This document shows positions 1 through 6,161 of a stretch of 6,617 nt of DNA, piece after piece (positions within the stretch are counted from its first letter, which is position 1; each line of letters begins with the position of its first letter). Under the pieces are notes generated by a model. It was not told the origin of the DNA. It was given only the letters and a program-made list of their open reading frames with translations, and made no database searches. Position numbers and translations under genes: made by a program. Source of the stretch: Chloroflexia bacterium (GTDB lineage Bacteria > Chloroflexota > Chloroflexia > Thermomicrobiales > JALYUS01); NCBI GenBank assembly GCA_025928215.1, contig JAICJW010000260.1, forward strand, positions 1-6,617, written 5' to 3'.

Positions 1-693
1 CATCCTGGGCCGTTCGTCGCACTCCCGTCCTGGCTGCTCTACCTCGGCTACTGGCTGATCGTTCTGCTGACGGCATATATCGGATGGTCGGTGATTGAAG
101 TGCCCTGCCGGCGGGCGATTGTCGGACTCTGGGATCGGTTCGCCGCGCGGGGCGCGGAATGGCCAACGGGAATCATCGGCAGGCCGCGCCATCCCGCGCC
201 GCGTCACGGGCAGCTTGCCGCCGGTGGCGCGCTGCTCCTCATCTTCACCATGCTCCATTTCGCCGGGGGAATCGCAGCCTCTCCGCCGGTGACGCTGGCC
301 GGCCTCGCACCATCGGCGGGGCGCGCCGTCGTCGCCGTAGACACGATCGGCAATCACCCGGCGACCGACAACGCGCCGGTTGTCGTGGACCGGCACGACT
401 ATCCGAGCGATGCGATGACTGTCGTCGGGTGGTCCGTTGATCCGCAAGATCGCGGCCCGGTGCGCGGCGTGCTGATCAGCATTGACGATCACCGGAGTAC
501 TTGGGCCGAATATGGGTCGGCTCGCAACGATGTCTCCGCCCAGCTTGGTGGCGACGCATTCCTGCACTCGGGCTATATCGGCAAGGTCTCGTTGAAAGAC
601 TTGAGCGATGGCCTGCATACCATCACCATCAAGGCGCTCGCCTCGGGCGACGACGCGTTTACCGAGACGCGGCAGGCGGTCGTCATTACCTGA
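1..693 (+). CDS. Acyltransferase-3 family membrane protein, C-terminal part, with exported beta-rich tail (5' end outside window)
   Basis: Frame 1 is open from the first base, so the gene begins upstream. The visible 230 residues start with a hydrophobic helix (about residues 9-30) ending in WSVIEVPCRR. This matches the 'S-x-x-x-I-E-x-P-x-R-R' signature that closes the membrane domain of acyltransferase-3 (OafA/YrhL-like) proteins, which move acyl groups onto surface glycans or lipids. A basic loop follows, then another helix (LAAGGALLLIFTMLHFAGG, about residues 71-89), which should bring the remainder outside the cell. The tail (about 105-230) is polar and reads as one beta-sandwich-like module: VVGWSVD, GVLISIDD, AEYGSARNDV, HSGYIGKVSL and GLHTITIKAL. 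Alternating strands, a GW-x-D motif and DG-x-HT near the end resemble Ig-like modules of exported proteins. A GTG at 91 lies inside the signature and is not a credible start. The stop (691-693) overlaps the convergent DedA gene. Family assignment is fairly sure; substrate and role of the tail are unknown. Confidence 0.8.
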   Translation, partial: HPGPFVALPSWLLYLGYWLIVLLTAYIGWSVIEVPCRRAIVGLWDRFAARGAEWPTGIIGRPRHPAPRHGQLAAGGALLLIFTMLHFAGGIAASPPVTLAGLAPSAGRAVVAVDTIGNHPATDNAPVVVDRHDYPSDAMTVVGWSVDPQDRGPVRGVLISIDDHRSTWAEYGSARNDVSAQLGGDAFLHSGYIGKVSLKDLSDGLHTITIKALASGDDAFTETRQAVVIT

Positions 694-1834
694 GAGGGGT
701 GTAGTGGGTGCGGGGTTTCGCAGTTGGATCGGCAGCGTCAGGGGCGTCGCTCTCCTCGCGCGTGAGGAAAGCCGCCACGGGTACGGCCGGAGGATGCGGG
801 ATATGCGCCGGCATCAGCGCATTGAGCGCAAGACCGAAGGCCATCCAGCGCACGATATCTACCGCGAGCAGAACTTCGTCGCGCCGCCGCGCCAATCCCG
901 GCCCGTGCCCTTCGAGGAGTGGGTCAAGCACGAGCGCAGTGATGAGCAGCGGCGGGAGGGAGAGAAGCGCGACGCGCGCCACCGGCGGCCACCGATGCAG
1001 ATCGAAGGCATGATAGGCCGCGCCGATCATGCTTGCCGCGAGCAGGAAGACGGGCCAACTGAGCAGGACCCGCCAGCCACTGCCCGCGTCCGTTGACGCG
1101 AGGATGTTCGCGTGGCCGACGATGCGGAAGCCGAAGCGGAGGAGACCCAGCAGGCCGTTTGTGCCGAGCAAGGAGGCCACCCCCGCGATTACGCCGAGGA
1201 AGAGCGCGCGCTCCTCGCGGAGCGCGCCGCGTGCCTTCCGTACGATGAAGAGCAGCACGGCGAGGGCGGCGAATGAGCAGAGGGCGGCAACCGGCGGCGA
1301 AAGCCGGTCGAAGGCATCGAGGGCGACGGGGCCGAAGAAAAACCCGACGAGTGTCAGGGCGAGGATGTAGATGAACCCGCCGAAGGCGAGGGCGGGCAGG
1401 AAGACCAGGAATGGCTCGCCGAGTATCCCCACGGCGAGCGGCGTGATAATCCGCAAGCCGGGGATGAGGCGGCCCGCCACGACCGACCACGCGCCATGCC
1501 GCCGCACCGTCGTTTCCACGCGGTTCAGCCGTTCCGGCGTCAGATGGATAAAACGACCATAGCGGGCAACGAATGGGCGGCCAACGCGCCGCCCGAAGCC
1601 GAACAGACCGCTGGCGCCGGCGACGGTGGCAAGTTCCATCACGAGCAGGACGACCCAGAGATATTCCCGGTGCTGCGCGACTTCGACCCCACCGAGCAAC
1701 ATCATCAGATCGCCGGGGATGGGGCTGGGAACGCCCAATTCCTCAATGAAAATGAGCGTAGCGATGAGGATGAGCGGATGAGCGGCGAGCAAAAAATCGA
1801 AGGTGTCACCGAATATGCTTCCAAGCGCGATCAC
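686..1834 (-). CDS. DedA/VTT-domain membrane protein with extra C-terminal membrane region
   Basis: This 382-residue polytopic protein begins with a DedA (SNARE-associated, VTT) domain. Visible family marks are FIEELGVPSPIPGD (residues 29-42), the glycine-rich GASGLFGFGRRVG (73-85), and GRLIPGLR (121-128), whose two arginines R122 and R128 have the spacing of the essential pair in characterised DedA proteins. The family includes lipid scramblases and undecaprenyl-phosphate or phospholipid flippases of the inner membrane, and affects envelope stress resistance. DedA proteins are usually about 200-220 residues. Here about 180 more follow, with perhaps four helices (near 208-232, 254-276, 285-306, 320-341) and a polar tail. 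The start is a GTG at 1832-1834 with AGGAG 8 bases upstream (1843-1847); frame and domain agree with it. It follows the oxidoreductase gene by 120 bp on the same strand, so it could be cotranscribed or use its own promoter. The family is confident; the C-terminal part is unrecognised. Confidence 0.88.
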   Translation of the reverse strand: MIALGSIFGDTFDFLLAAHPLILIATLIFIEELGVPSPIPGDLMMLLGGVEVAQHREYLWVVLLVMELATVAGASGLFGFGRRVGRPFVARYGRFIHLTPERLNRVETTVRRHGAWSVVAGRLIPGLRIITPLAVGILGEPFLVFLPALAFGGFIYILALTLVGFFFGPVALDAFDRLSPPVAALCSFAALAVLLFIVRKARGALREERALFLGVIAGVASLLGTNGLLGLLRFGFRIVGHANILASTDAGSGWRVLLSWPVFLLAASMIGAAYHAFDLHRWPPVARVALLSLPPLLITALVLDPLLEGHGPGLARRRDEVLLAVDIVRWMAFGLALNALMPAHIPHPPAVPVAAFLTREESDAPDAADPTAKPRTHYTPLR

Positions 1835-1842
1835 AGCGCGAT

Positions 1843-1847
1843 CTCCT
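1843..1847 (-). promoter_or_regulatory. Ribosome binding site for the DedA gene
   Basis: On the minus strand AGGAG is followed by 8 bases and then GTG (1834-1832). It supports the GTG as start, since no ATG lies nearby in frame. Confidence 0.7.
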
Positions 1848-1862
1848 CACGATCCCCACACG

Positions 1863-1870
1863 ATAATATA
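1863..1870 (-). promoter_or_regulatory. Possible -10 element upstream of the DedA gene
   Basis: On the minus strand the AT-rich octamer TATATTAT stands out in GC-rich surroundings about 30 bases before the GTG start. It contains both TATATT and TATTAT. No acceptable -35 hexamer is found at 16-18 bp spacing (GCGAAC at 17), so this is weak. It would let the DedA gene be transcribed apart from the upstream oxidoreductase gene. Confidence 0.25.
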
Positions 1871-1954
1871 CCGCGTATGCGGAGCCTGTTCGCTACTCTC
1901 TATGCAGGATCGTTGCCGCCTCGTTCGGAGAAATAGTGCCCGATGCGATTCCGA

Positions 1955-3124
1955 TTATCCCTGGTTCATCCACTGCCGGGTGTGCGCCGTGTATTGGCCG
2001 GGTAGCCCATCGAAGAGGCCGGATGCTCCCTGCGGTCGCCACAGCGGCACGTCCGCCACCGCCGGGCCGTCGGGCGCGTCATCGAGCGCAACCACCCGAC
2101 CTTGCTCGGCGGAATCGAGGCCGCGCACCACGATCAGCATATTCTGGAAATTCTGCTCGATCGTGGCGACAACCGGCGCATCATGCATGATTGCCTCATA
2201 AAAATTGAGGAACTCGCTGTAGTAGCCGCTATCAATACCCTCGAAACGGTGTTCCTCGACATTGCCATCCGGGCGATAGATCGCGATCTGTCGGCTGCTT
2301 CCCTGCCCGCTGAGCGCCATGACGCCCGCGGTTCCGTAGAGGCGCATCTCGTTCGATTCGGGCGGTACGGGAATGTCGGGATAGCAGGCGGCGTACGTGC
2401 CGATTGCGCCGTCAGCGAACCACAGCGTGAGCGTCAGATCGGAGGGCGCGTCAATGGTTGCGTTGGCCGACTGGATCGCCCCGTTTACCTGCCGCACATT
2501 GCCGCACAGCATCCGCATCTGCGCCGTATGGTGGACCCCACCATCGAGATGCGCCCCGCCGCGATAGGCAGGATGATGGCGCCACGGCGTGCTGGAGAAC
2601 CGGCCCGGAACCGGCACCGTCTGATTGACCATGCGCCACGTCATGAGATGCACGCGGCCAATCGTGTCCGCATCGAGGAGCGATCGGGCGAGGCGGAGAT
2701 CGTCGCGGTAAAAGCAATTCTCCGCGATCAGCGCCGTGCGATCCGGGTATTCGGTTTGCAGGGCGACGAACGCGCGCCCCTCCGCCTCGTCAACGCCGGC
2801 CGGCTTCTCGCAGATGACATGCTTGCCCGCCGCGAGGCAATCGCGCGTCACCCGGTAGTTCAGCGGGATCGGCAGCGAAATTAAGACCGCCTCGACATCG
2901 TCGCGGCGTAGCAGGTCGTGGTAATCCGCGTAATAGTCCGCCATCGAAGCGCCGCTGTATCCGGCGAAGTGTTCCGCTTTCGGGCGGCTGTGATTGGCGA
3001 ACGCGGCAATGGTGAAGCGTTCCGGCATGCGCACCAGCGCCGGCCAGTGGAGTTGCTCGACGGCGAGTCCGGTGCCGATCACACCGAGGCGGACAGATCG
3101 GGGGGCATCGTGACGGTGATTCAT
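1955..3124 (-). CDS. Gfo/Idh/MocA-family NAD(P)-dependent oxidoreductase
   Basis: This 389-residue cytoplasmic protein is of usual family length. The N-terminal Rossmann fold shows VRLGVIGTGLAVEQLHWPAL (residues 11-30), with the G-T-G dinucleotide-binding turn at 17-19. The family hallmark CEKPAG lies at 105-110, its lysine at 107 being the conserved residue near the nicotinamide. GGAHLDGGVHH (189-199) matches the G-x-x-x-D-x-G-x-H segment, giving D194 and H198 as probable active-site residues. The rest is the mixed alpha/beta substrate-binding domain. Members oxidise or reduce sugars, inositols, amino sugars or biliverdin with NAD(P); the substrate cannot be read from sequence. The ATG at 3122-3124 shares its A with the TAA of the small upstream gene (TAATG), and no strong Shine-Dalgarno precedes it, which points to coupled translation. 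No transporter or sugar kinase is adjacent. The family call is very sure. Confidence 0.92.
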   Translation of the reverse strand: MNHRHDAPRSVRLGVIGTGLAVEQLHWPALVRMPERFTIAAFANHSRPKAEHFAGYSGASMADYYADYHDLLRRDDVEAVLISLPIPLNYRVTRDCLAAGKHVICEKPAGVDEAEGRAFVALQTEYPDRTALIAENCFYRDDLRLARSLLDADTIGRVHLMTWRMVNQTVPVPGRFSSTPWRHHPAYRGGAHLDGGVHHTAQMRMLCGNVRQVNGAIQSANATIDAPSDLTLTLWFADGAIGTYAACYPDIPVPPESNEMRLYGTAGVMALSGQGSSRQIAIYRPDGNVEEHRFEGIDSGYYSEFLNFYEAIMHDAPVVATIEQNFQNMLIVVRGLDSAEQGRVVALDDAPDGPAVADVPLWRPQGASGLFDGLPGQYTAHTRQWMNQG

Positions 3125-3393
3125 TAGCGTGCCGGTATCACGCCCATGCGTGGTGGAATCGTCGGGATGCGTTCGGTGATCGCCGTATGGGCGTGCTCGC
3201 TCGCGTGAGCAACCGCATGTGTCCAGTCGCTGAACCGTCCGAGCGGCGCGCCGCCATCCTCTTTGAGGAGAAACGAGCCGCCGCGTGCATGCAGATCATA
3301 GCGTTTGCCACGGATAACGAAATGCCAGAGCCGGAGGTCATAGGGGTCGGCAATCAGCCGCACACCCGACACATAGCGAAGCAGTCGCGGCAT
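3124..3393 (-). CDS. Small conserved-looking protein of unknown function, coupled to the oxidoreductase gene
   Basis: I do not recognise this 89-residue protein. It is soluble, with many charged and aromatic residues. The first half looks like a short beta-rich segment (VRLIADPYDLRLWHFVIRGKRYDLHARGGSFLLKEDGG, from about residue 11) and is followed by a histidine-rich helix (DWTHAVAHASEHAHTAI, about 56-72) and a proline-containing tail. Codons end mainly in G or C like those of the neighbours, which supports real coding. AAAGGGA lies about 7 bases before the ATG (3391-3393). The stop overlaps the start of the oxidoreductase gene by one base, so it is the first gene of a two-gene operon and may modify or accompany that enzyme; this is inference from position alone. 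No motif for catalysis or metal binding is certain, though the H-x-x-x-H-x-x-x-H-x-H spacing is suggestive. Confidence 0.75.
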   Translation of the reverse strand: MPRLLRYVSGVRLIADPYDLRLWHFVIRGKRYDLHARGGSFLLKEDGGAPLGRFSDWTHAVAHASEHAHTAITERIPTIPPRMGVIPAR

Positions 3394-3557
3394 GGCATGG
3401 TCCCTTTCATGGTCAGATGGGAAACGCAGGTCGTCCGAAGATTGCGTACATTAATGAAACGACGCATCTCGCCCGCGGTTGCGCCTGATGGACGGGGAAA
3501 ATTTTCTCCCGCGCCAGCGATCGCGCATCTCGCCCGTGAGACAGGGACGGCGGATGA
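3394..3557. other. Gene-free stretch between divergent genes
   Basis: No convincing gene lies here on either strand. It separates the minus-strand operon from the plus-strand hydrolase remnant and should hold the operon promoter, but I see no good -35/-10 pair. It contains a 13-bp direct repeat (3463-3475 and 3524-3536) and a near-palindrome GGGGAAAATTTTCTCCC (3494-3510). The start, signal peptide and serine block expected for the hydrolase are absent in all three plus frames. Confidence 0.6.
3463..3536. repeat. 13-bp direct repeat, two copies 61 bp apart
   Basis: CGCATCTCGCCCG occurs at 3463-3475 and again at 3524-3536, in the region where the 5' end of the hydrolase gene should be. Between the copies lies the near-palindrome at 3494-3510. 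Short direct repeats at the edge of a broken gene can mark a deletion or duplication, but chance is possible. Confidence 0.45.
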
Positions 3558-4325
3558 TACGCGTATGGATTCGGGGCGAGCGATCCAGCCACCCGTGGCT
3601 ACGTCGGCCTCTTCACTGCTTCTCTGACCGCCTCCGCCCGCGCGACCGTCACCGCGTTCAATCTCGCCGATCCCGGTGCGACGAGCGGTGACCTGATCGG
3701 TGATTATGCGACGCGGGGCAATCAGGGGGCCTCGCAACTCGCCCGCGCCGTCTCGTTGCTCGCCACGGGTGGCGTCAATCTCGTCACGCTCGATAGTGGC
3801 GGGAACGACATCCTGCACCTGCTCGATCGCGGGCAACCCTGCGCGGCTACGGCGCTCGTCAGTGATACCTGCCTCACCGCCGTTCAGGGGGCGCTCCGTG
3901 GGGAGACATCGGCGAACATCCCGCGTGTCCTCACCGCGCTCGTCACGGCGGCGACGCCGGGGACCCAGATTATCGTCCTGACCTACCCGAACCCCTATTC
4001 GGTTGGCACGAACAGCATCGTCGAGCAGCGAACCGATGCGGCGGTGCAAGCGTTGAATACGATCATTACCGGGGCCATCGCCGCCGTGCAGCCAGTCGCT
4101 GTGGCGCGTGGAGTGACGCTGACGACGGTTGATCTTTTCCCACTTTTCGCGGGGAGGAGCGACAGATTGACGCATTATCTCGATGCGGAGTCCGACGTGC
4201 ATCCGACCGACGCGGGGTATGCCGTGATCGCCGAAGCGGTCAGTGCCGCGTATCGTCATACGACGGGCGCGAATCAGACGAGCACGCCAGACCGGCCCTA
4301 CTTCATCAGCCCGCTGGTTGGGTGA
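3558..4325 (+). pseudogene. SGNH/GDSL-type hydrolase lacking start and serine block (probable 5' remnant)
   Basis: From 3558 the frame reads YAYGFGASDPATRGYVGLFTASL, the stretch that normally follows the GDS nucleophile block of secreted SGNH esterases/lipases. Later blocks are intact: NLADPGATSGD (block II glycine), LVTLDSGGNDIL with the oxyanion asparagine at 3804-3806, and SDVHPTDAGY with the catalytic D-x-x-H at 4194-4202. Block I is missing: a TGA (3555-3557) sits where the serine region should be, with further stops at 3537 and 3486 in the same frame, and no GDS or signal peptide is seen in the other plus frames. The first ordinary start codon is a TTG at 3756, which would give a 189-residue protein without the nucleophile. 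G/C-ending codons continue back to 3558, so the loss looks recent. The stop at 4323-4325 converges on the small minus-strand gene 15 bp away. Sequencing error or an unusual start are alternatives. Confidence 0.72.
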
Positions 4326-4340
4326 GAAGGAAGAGAACGG

Positions 4341-4538
4341 CTATCGAGGAAGCGGTGTGACGCGGGCCTGACTCTCATGGATCGCATCCCACGCCCGGTC
4401 CAGCATCGCGGCGACGTCCGTCAATCTGGCCTGCTCTCGATCGAGCGTCTCACGAATCGCCGAAAGATCGTGGCGAGACGTAGTAAAAGGATCACGAATA
4501 GCGAGATCCCTCGACTCGATGATTTCATATCTCTGCAT
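4341..4538 (-). CDS. 65-aa helical protein of unknown function
   Basis: I do not recognise this protein. From the chosen start it begins MQRYEIIESRDLAIRDP. The rest (about 23-58) is charged and looks like a long amphipathic helix, possibly a short coiled coil (LSAIRETLDREQARLTDVAAMLDRAWDAIHESQARV). It has no signal peptide, membrane segment or cysteine. The start is the ATG at 4536-4538 because AGGAGG (4544-4549) lies exactly 5 bases upstream; a TTG at 4581-4583 would add 15 residues across that site. Its codons, especially in the first half, use fewer G/C third positions than the neighbours, so it may be newly acquired or lightly constrained. It converges on the hydrolase remnant and lies 118 bp downstream of the MFS stop on the same strand. 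Confidence 0.65.
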   Translation of the reverse strand: MQRYEIIESRDLAIRDPFTTSRHDLSAIRETLDREQARLTDVAAMLDRAWDAIHESQARVTPLPR

Positions 4539-4543
4539 TTCTG

Positions 4544-4549
4544 CCTCCT
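4544..4549 (-). promoter_or_regulatory. Consensus ribosome binding site for the 65-aa gene
   Basis: AGGAGG on the minus strand, 5 bases before the ATG at 4538-4536. It decides the start against the in-frame TTG at 4583, and it is the main argument that this small gene is translated. A weak TTGCGT-17-TATGCG pair lies just upstream but is not convincing as a promoter. Confidence 0.7.
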
Positions 4550-4656
4550 GCATGCGCATACCGCCCATATATCGGATACGCAAGATGGATACCAGTCATG
4601 GCTATCACTCGGGTCGTGCCTCCCTCCATCGGCTTGAGGGGGAGAGACTCCCGTGC

Positions 4657-5961
4657 CTAGAGCGGCAGCTGCATGGTATCCGCGACGGGCAGGGCGGATC
4701 GGCTGTCCGTGCGGGGGTCCCGGACGTACCGCGCGACGACGAGTGTCGCCAGGATGCCGAGCAGTGCGGTGGACGTGAAAACCGTCCCATAGCCCCACCG
4801 GTTGGCGATGACCGCTGCCAGCACCGGCGCGCCGAAGGCGAATGGCGCCTGCGTCAGCATCGCCAGGCCAATGAACGTTGGTCGTTGCTCGGGCGGGGCA
4901 AAATCCACAATGAAGGTGAGCGAAGCGAGTTGCAGCGCGCTGCTGCCCAACCCGACGAGGACAAAGACGAGGCCATACCCGAATACCCCGCTCCACGATT
5001 GGCGAGCCAGCAGCGCGATGAGGGCCGCGCCGCCGGTGCAGGCCGCACCCGCGACGACAACGCGCTTATGGCCTTGATGATCGCCGATATACCCCCACAG
5101 CACGCTTCCCGCCGTCGAGGCGATCAGCAGGAGGACGGCGAAGAGGCTCGCCGCCGCGTCGGTGAGGCCAAGGGCGCGCTTGGCATCCACGACATAGAAG
5201 GCCGCGGCCGCGCCCGCACACGTCACGAGCGCGATCGTCAGCAGATAGCGGCGCAGGTTGCGGTCGGCCCGAACGAGCGCGGAGTGGTGATGCCAGGACG
5301 CGCGCCCGCCCGCCCGCACCGGCGCGGTTCCTGAAGGGCTTGCGGGCGGCGGTTCACGCCCCAGGGAGATGAAGACGAACGAGATCGCGAGGCAGGCGAA
5401 GGTGCAGGCGAAGCAGAGCGCGGCGCCCGTGGACCAGCCGAAGTGTTCCAGAAGGGATGCAGCGCCCGCGCTCCCCGCGACGCCGAGTAACCCGCCGAGC
5501 GCCGATGACAGCCCGAAGAACCGCCCGCGCCAGTTGGCGGGGAACATGCGCGCGATCAGATCGAGCCAGGCGGGCGTCGCCACCCCGCCGGCGAGGGTCG
5601 AGAGGGCAATCATCGCGAAGAGTAGCCAGAGCAGCGCCGTTGGGCGCGTGGTGGCGAGCAACGGTGTCGCCACGGCGAGGGCGAGATACGGAAGCCGCTC
5701 GACGACGGTCCAGCCAATGACAAAGGGTTTCTTGCGAGACAGCCGCTCGGTGAAATTTGCCACAAAAAGCGGCGGTAGAAGGTTGGCGGCGCGAAGGGCG
5801 GGGATCGCGCCAAGCGCGAGGTTGGAGGCGGAGAGGTGATGGACAAAGAGGGGCAGGATGCCATAGACCGAGGCGAAATTGATGCCCAGAACGAAGAGGG
5901 TCAGATCGAGGCCCATCACCATGAAATTCCAGCGATAGACGCGCGGCGGCAGGATGGTCAT
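4657..5961 (-). CDS. Major facilitator superfamily (MFS) transporter
   Basis: This inner-membrane secondary transporter has 434 residues and about 12 helices, the usual MFS size. Residue numbers here count from the GTG one codon upstream. Helices 1-6 span about 15-200. Cytoplasmic loop 2-3 reads NFTERLSRKKPF (70-81), a variant of MFS motif A; loop 8-9 reads WGYIGDHQGHKR (290-301), its second-half counterpart. DLIARMFPANWRGRFFG (135-151) is the loop 4-5 region, with the conserved R-G-R. A polar linker (about 202-238, rich in Pro, Arg and His, including HHH at 225-227) joins the two halves, and a short polar tail ends the protein. The substrate cannot be predicted; drug, sugar and metabolite exporters all fit. 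Start choice: GTG at 5964 is immediately followed by ATG at 5961. AGGAG (5967-5971) is 2 bases from the GTG and 5 from the ATG, so the ATG is preferred. It lies downstream of the tRNA on the same strand. Confidence 0.9.
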   Translation of the reverse strand: MTILPPRVYRWNFMVMGLDLTLFVLGINFASVYGILPLFVHHLSASNLALGAIPALRAANLLPPLFVANFTERLSRKKPFVIGWTVVERLPYLALAVATPLLATTRPTALLWLLFAMIALSTLAGGVATPAWLDLIARMFPANWRGRFFGLSSALGGLLGVAGSAGAASLLEHFGWSTGAALCFACTFACLAISFVFISLGREPPPASPSGTAPVRAGGRASWHHHSALVRADRNLRRYLLTIALVTCAGAAAAFYVVDAKRALGLTDAAASLFAVLLLIASTAGSVLWGYIGDHQGHKRVVVAGAACTGGAALIALLARQSWSGVFGYGLVFVLVGLGSSALQLASLTFIVDFAPPEQRPTFIGLAMLTQAPFAFGAPVLAAVIANRWGYGTVFTSTALLGILATLVVARYVRDPRTDSRSALPVADTMQLPL

Positions 5962-5966
5962 CACTT

Positions 5967-5971
5967 CTCCT
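5967..5971 (-). promoter_or_regulatory. Ribosome binding site that decides the MFS start
   Basis: AGGAG on the minus strand, followed by AAGTG and then ATG. The spacing favours the ATG at 5961-5959 over the GTG at 5964-5962. Confidence 0.65.
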
Positions 5972-6033
5972 GCCGGTGGGCCGGTGCGGATGATGAGGGC
6001 GTCTCGGGATTCGCGCCTCGTCGGCAGACAGAT

Positions 6034-6060
6034 CCGGCCACCTCAGAACGAGATGGCCGG
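6034..6060 (-). terminator. Strong stem-loop between tRNA-Arg and the MFS gene
   Basis: On the minus strand CCGGCCATCTC and GAGGTGGCCGG form an 11-bp stem with one G-U pair around a GTTCT loop. On the plus strand the same position is a C-A mismatch, so the structure fits minus-strand RNA better. It begins 17 bases after the tRNA CCA end and ends 73 bases before the MFS start. It is probably a tRNA terminator or processing hairpin, but the bases after it (ATCTGTCTG) are not a clear U-run. It could instead be a leader structure of the MFS mRNA. Confidence 0.5.
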
Positions 6061-6076
6061 GTTTCCTTGCGATCAA

Positions 6077-6152
6077 TGGTACGCGGGGAGGGGCTCGAAC
6101 CCACGGCCTTCTGCTCCGGAGGCAGACGCTCTATCCACTGAGCTACCCGCGC
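6077..6152 (-). tRNA. tRNA-Arg, anticodon CCG
   Basis: This 76-base tRNA includes an encoded CCA (6079-6077). The acceptor stem is GCGCGGG (6152-6146) with CCCGCGT (6087-6081). The D arm is GCTC/GAGC (6143-6140, 6131-6128) with an 8-base loop containing GG. The anticodon stem is TCTGC/GCAGA (6126-6122, 6114-6110), loop CTCCGGA, anticodon CCG at 6119-6117, reading the arginine codon CGG. The variable loop has five bases. The T arm is GTGGG / CCCTC around TTCGAGC. Two departures from a clean cloverleaf are visible: a U-U mismatch at 50-64 in the T stem and a G-U pair at 1-72 closing the acceptor stem. All invariant loop bases are present, so it may still function. It follows a good promoter and lies near an integrase gene. 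Confidence 0.93.
6119..6131. repeat. tRNA-internal copy of a 13-bp repeat (possible att-related core)
   Basis: GAGGCAGACGCTC (plus strand) covers tRNA positions 34 back to 22: the first anticodon base, the 5' side of the anticodon stem and the 3' side of the D stem. The identical 13-mer recurs at 6423-6435. Confidence 0.5.
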
Positions 6153-6161
6153 ATTAACGGT

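Noticed and set aside
2102..2884. Long plus-strand open frame (260 codons) opposite the oxidoreductase gene
   Set aside because: It is an antisense shadow caused by high GC. The minus strand has clear Gfo/Idh/MocA motifs and the plus frame has Arg/Ala-rich sequence without a recognisable domain.
3187..3627. Plus-strand open frame of 146 codons crossing the small-gene start and the hydrolase 5' end
   Set aside because: It lies antisense to the well-coded 89-aa gene and then runs out of frame with the hydrolase. It has no GDS motif or signal peptide, so it does not supply the missing N-terminus.
3354..4259. Minus-strand open frame of 301 codons over the hydrolase remnant
   Set aside because: The translation is Arg/Gly-rich and low in hydrophobic structure, and the plus strand carries SGNH blocks over the same bases.
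4622..4652. GC-rich inverted repeats after the MFS stop (CCCTC/GAGGG and GGGAG/CTCCC)
   Set aside because: The stems are only 5 bp, the possible pairings exclude one another, and no U-run follows on the minus strand, so a terminator call is not supported.
4519..5334. Plus-strand open frame of 271 codons opposite the MFS gene, plus shorter open frames at 5369-5839
   Set aside because: They are shadows of the transporter. Composition is rich in Arg, Gln and Gly, with no domain, and they run against twelve well-formed helices on the other strand.
5836..6157. Short open frames crossing the tRNA (with stretches such as GEGLEPTAFCSGGRRSIH)
   Set aside because: These peptides are the familiar false translations of tRNA genes.
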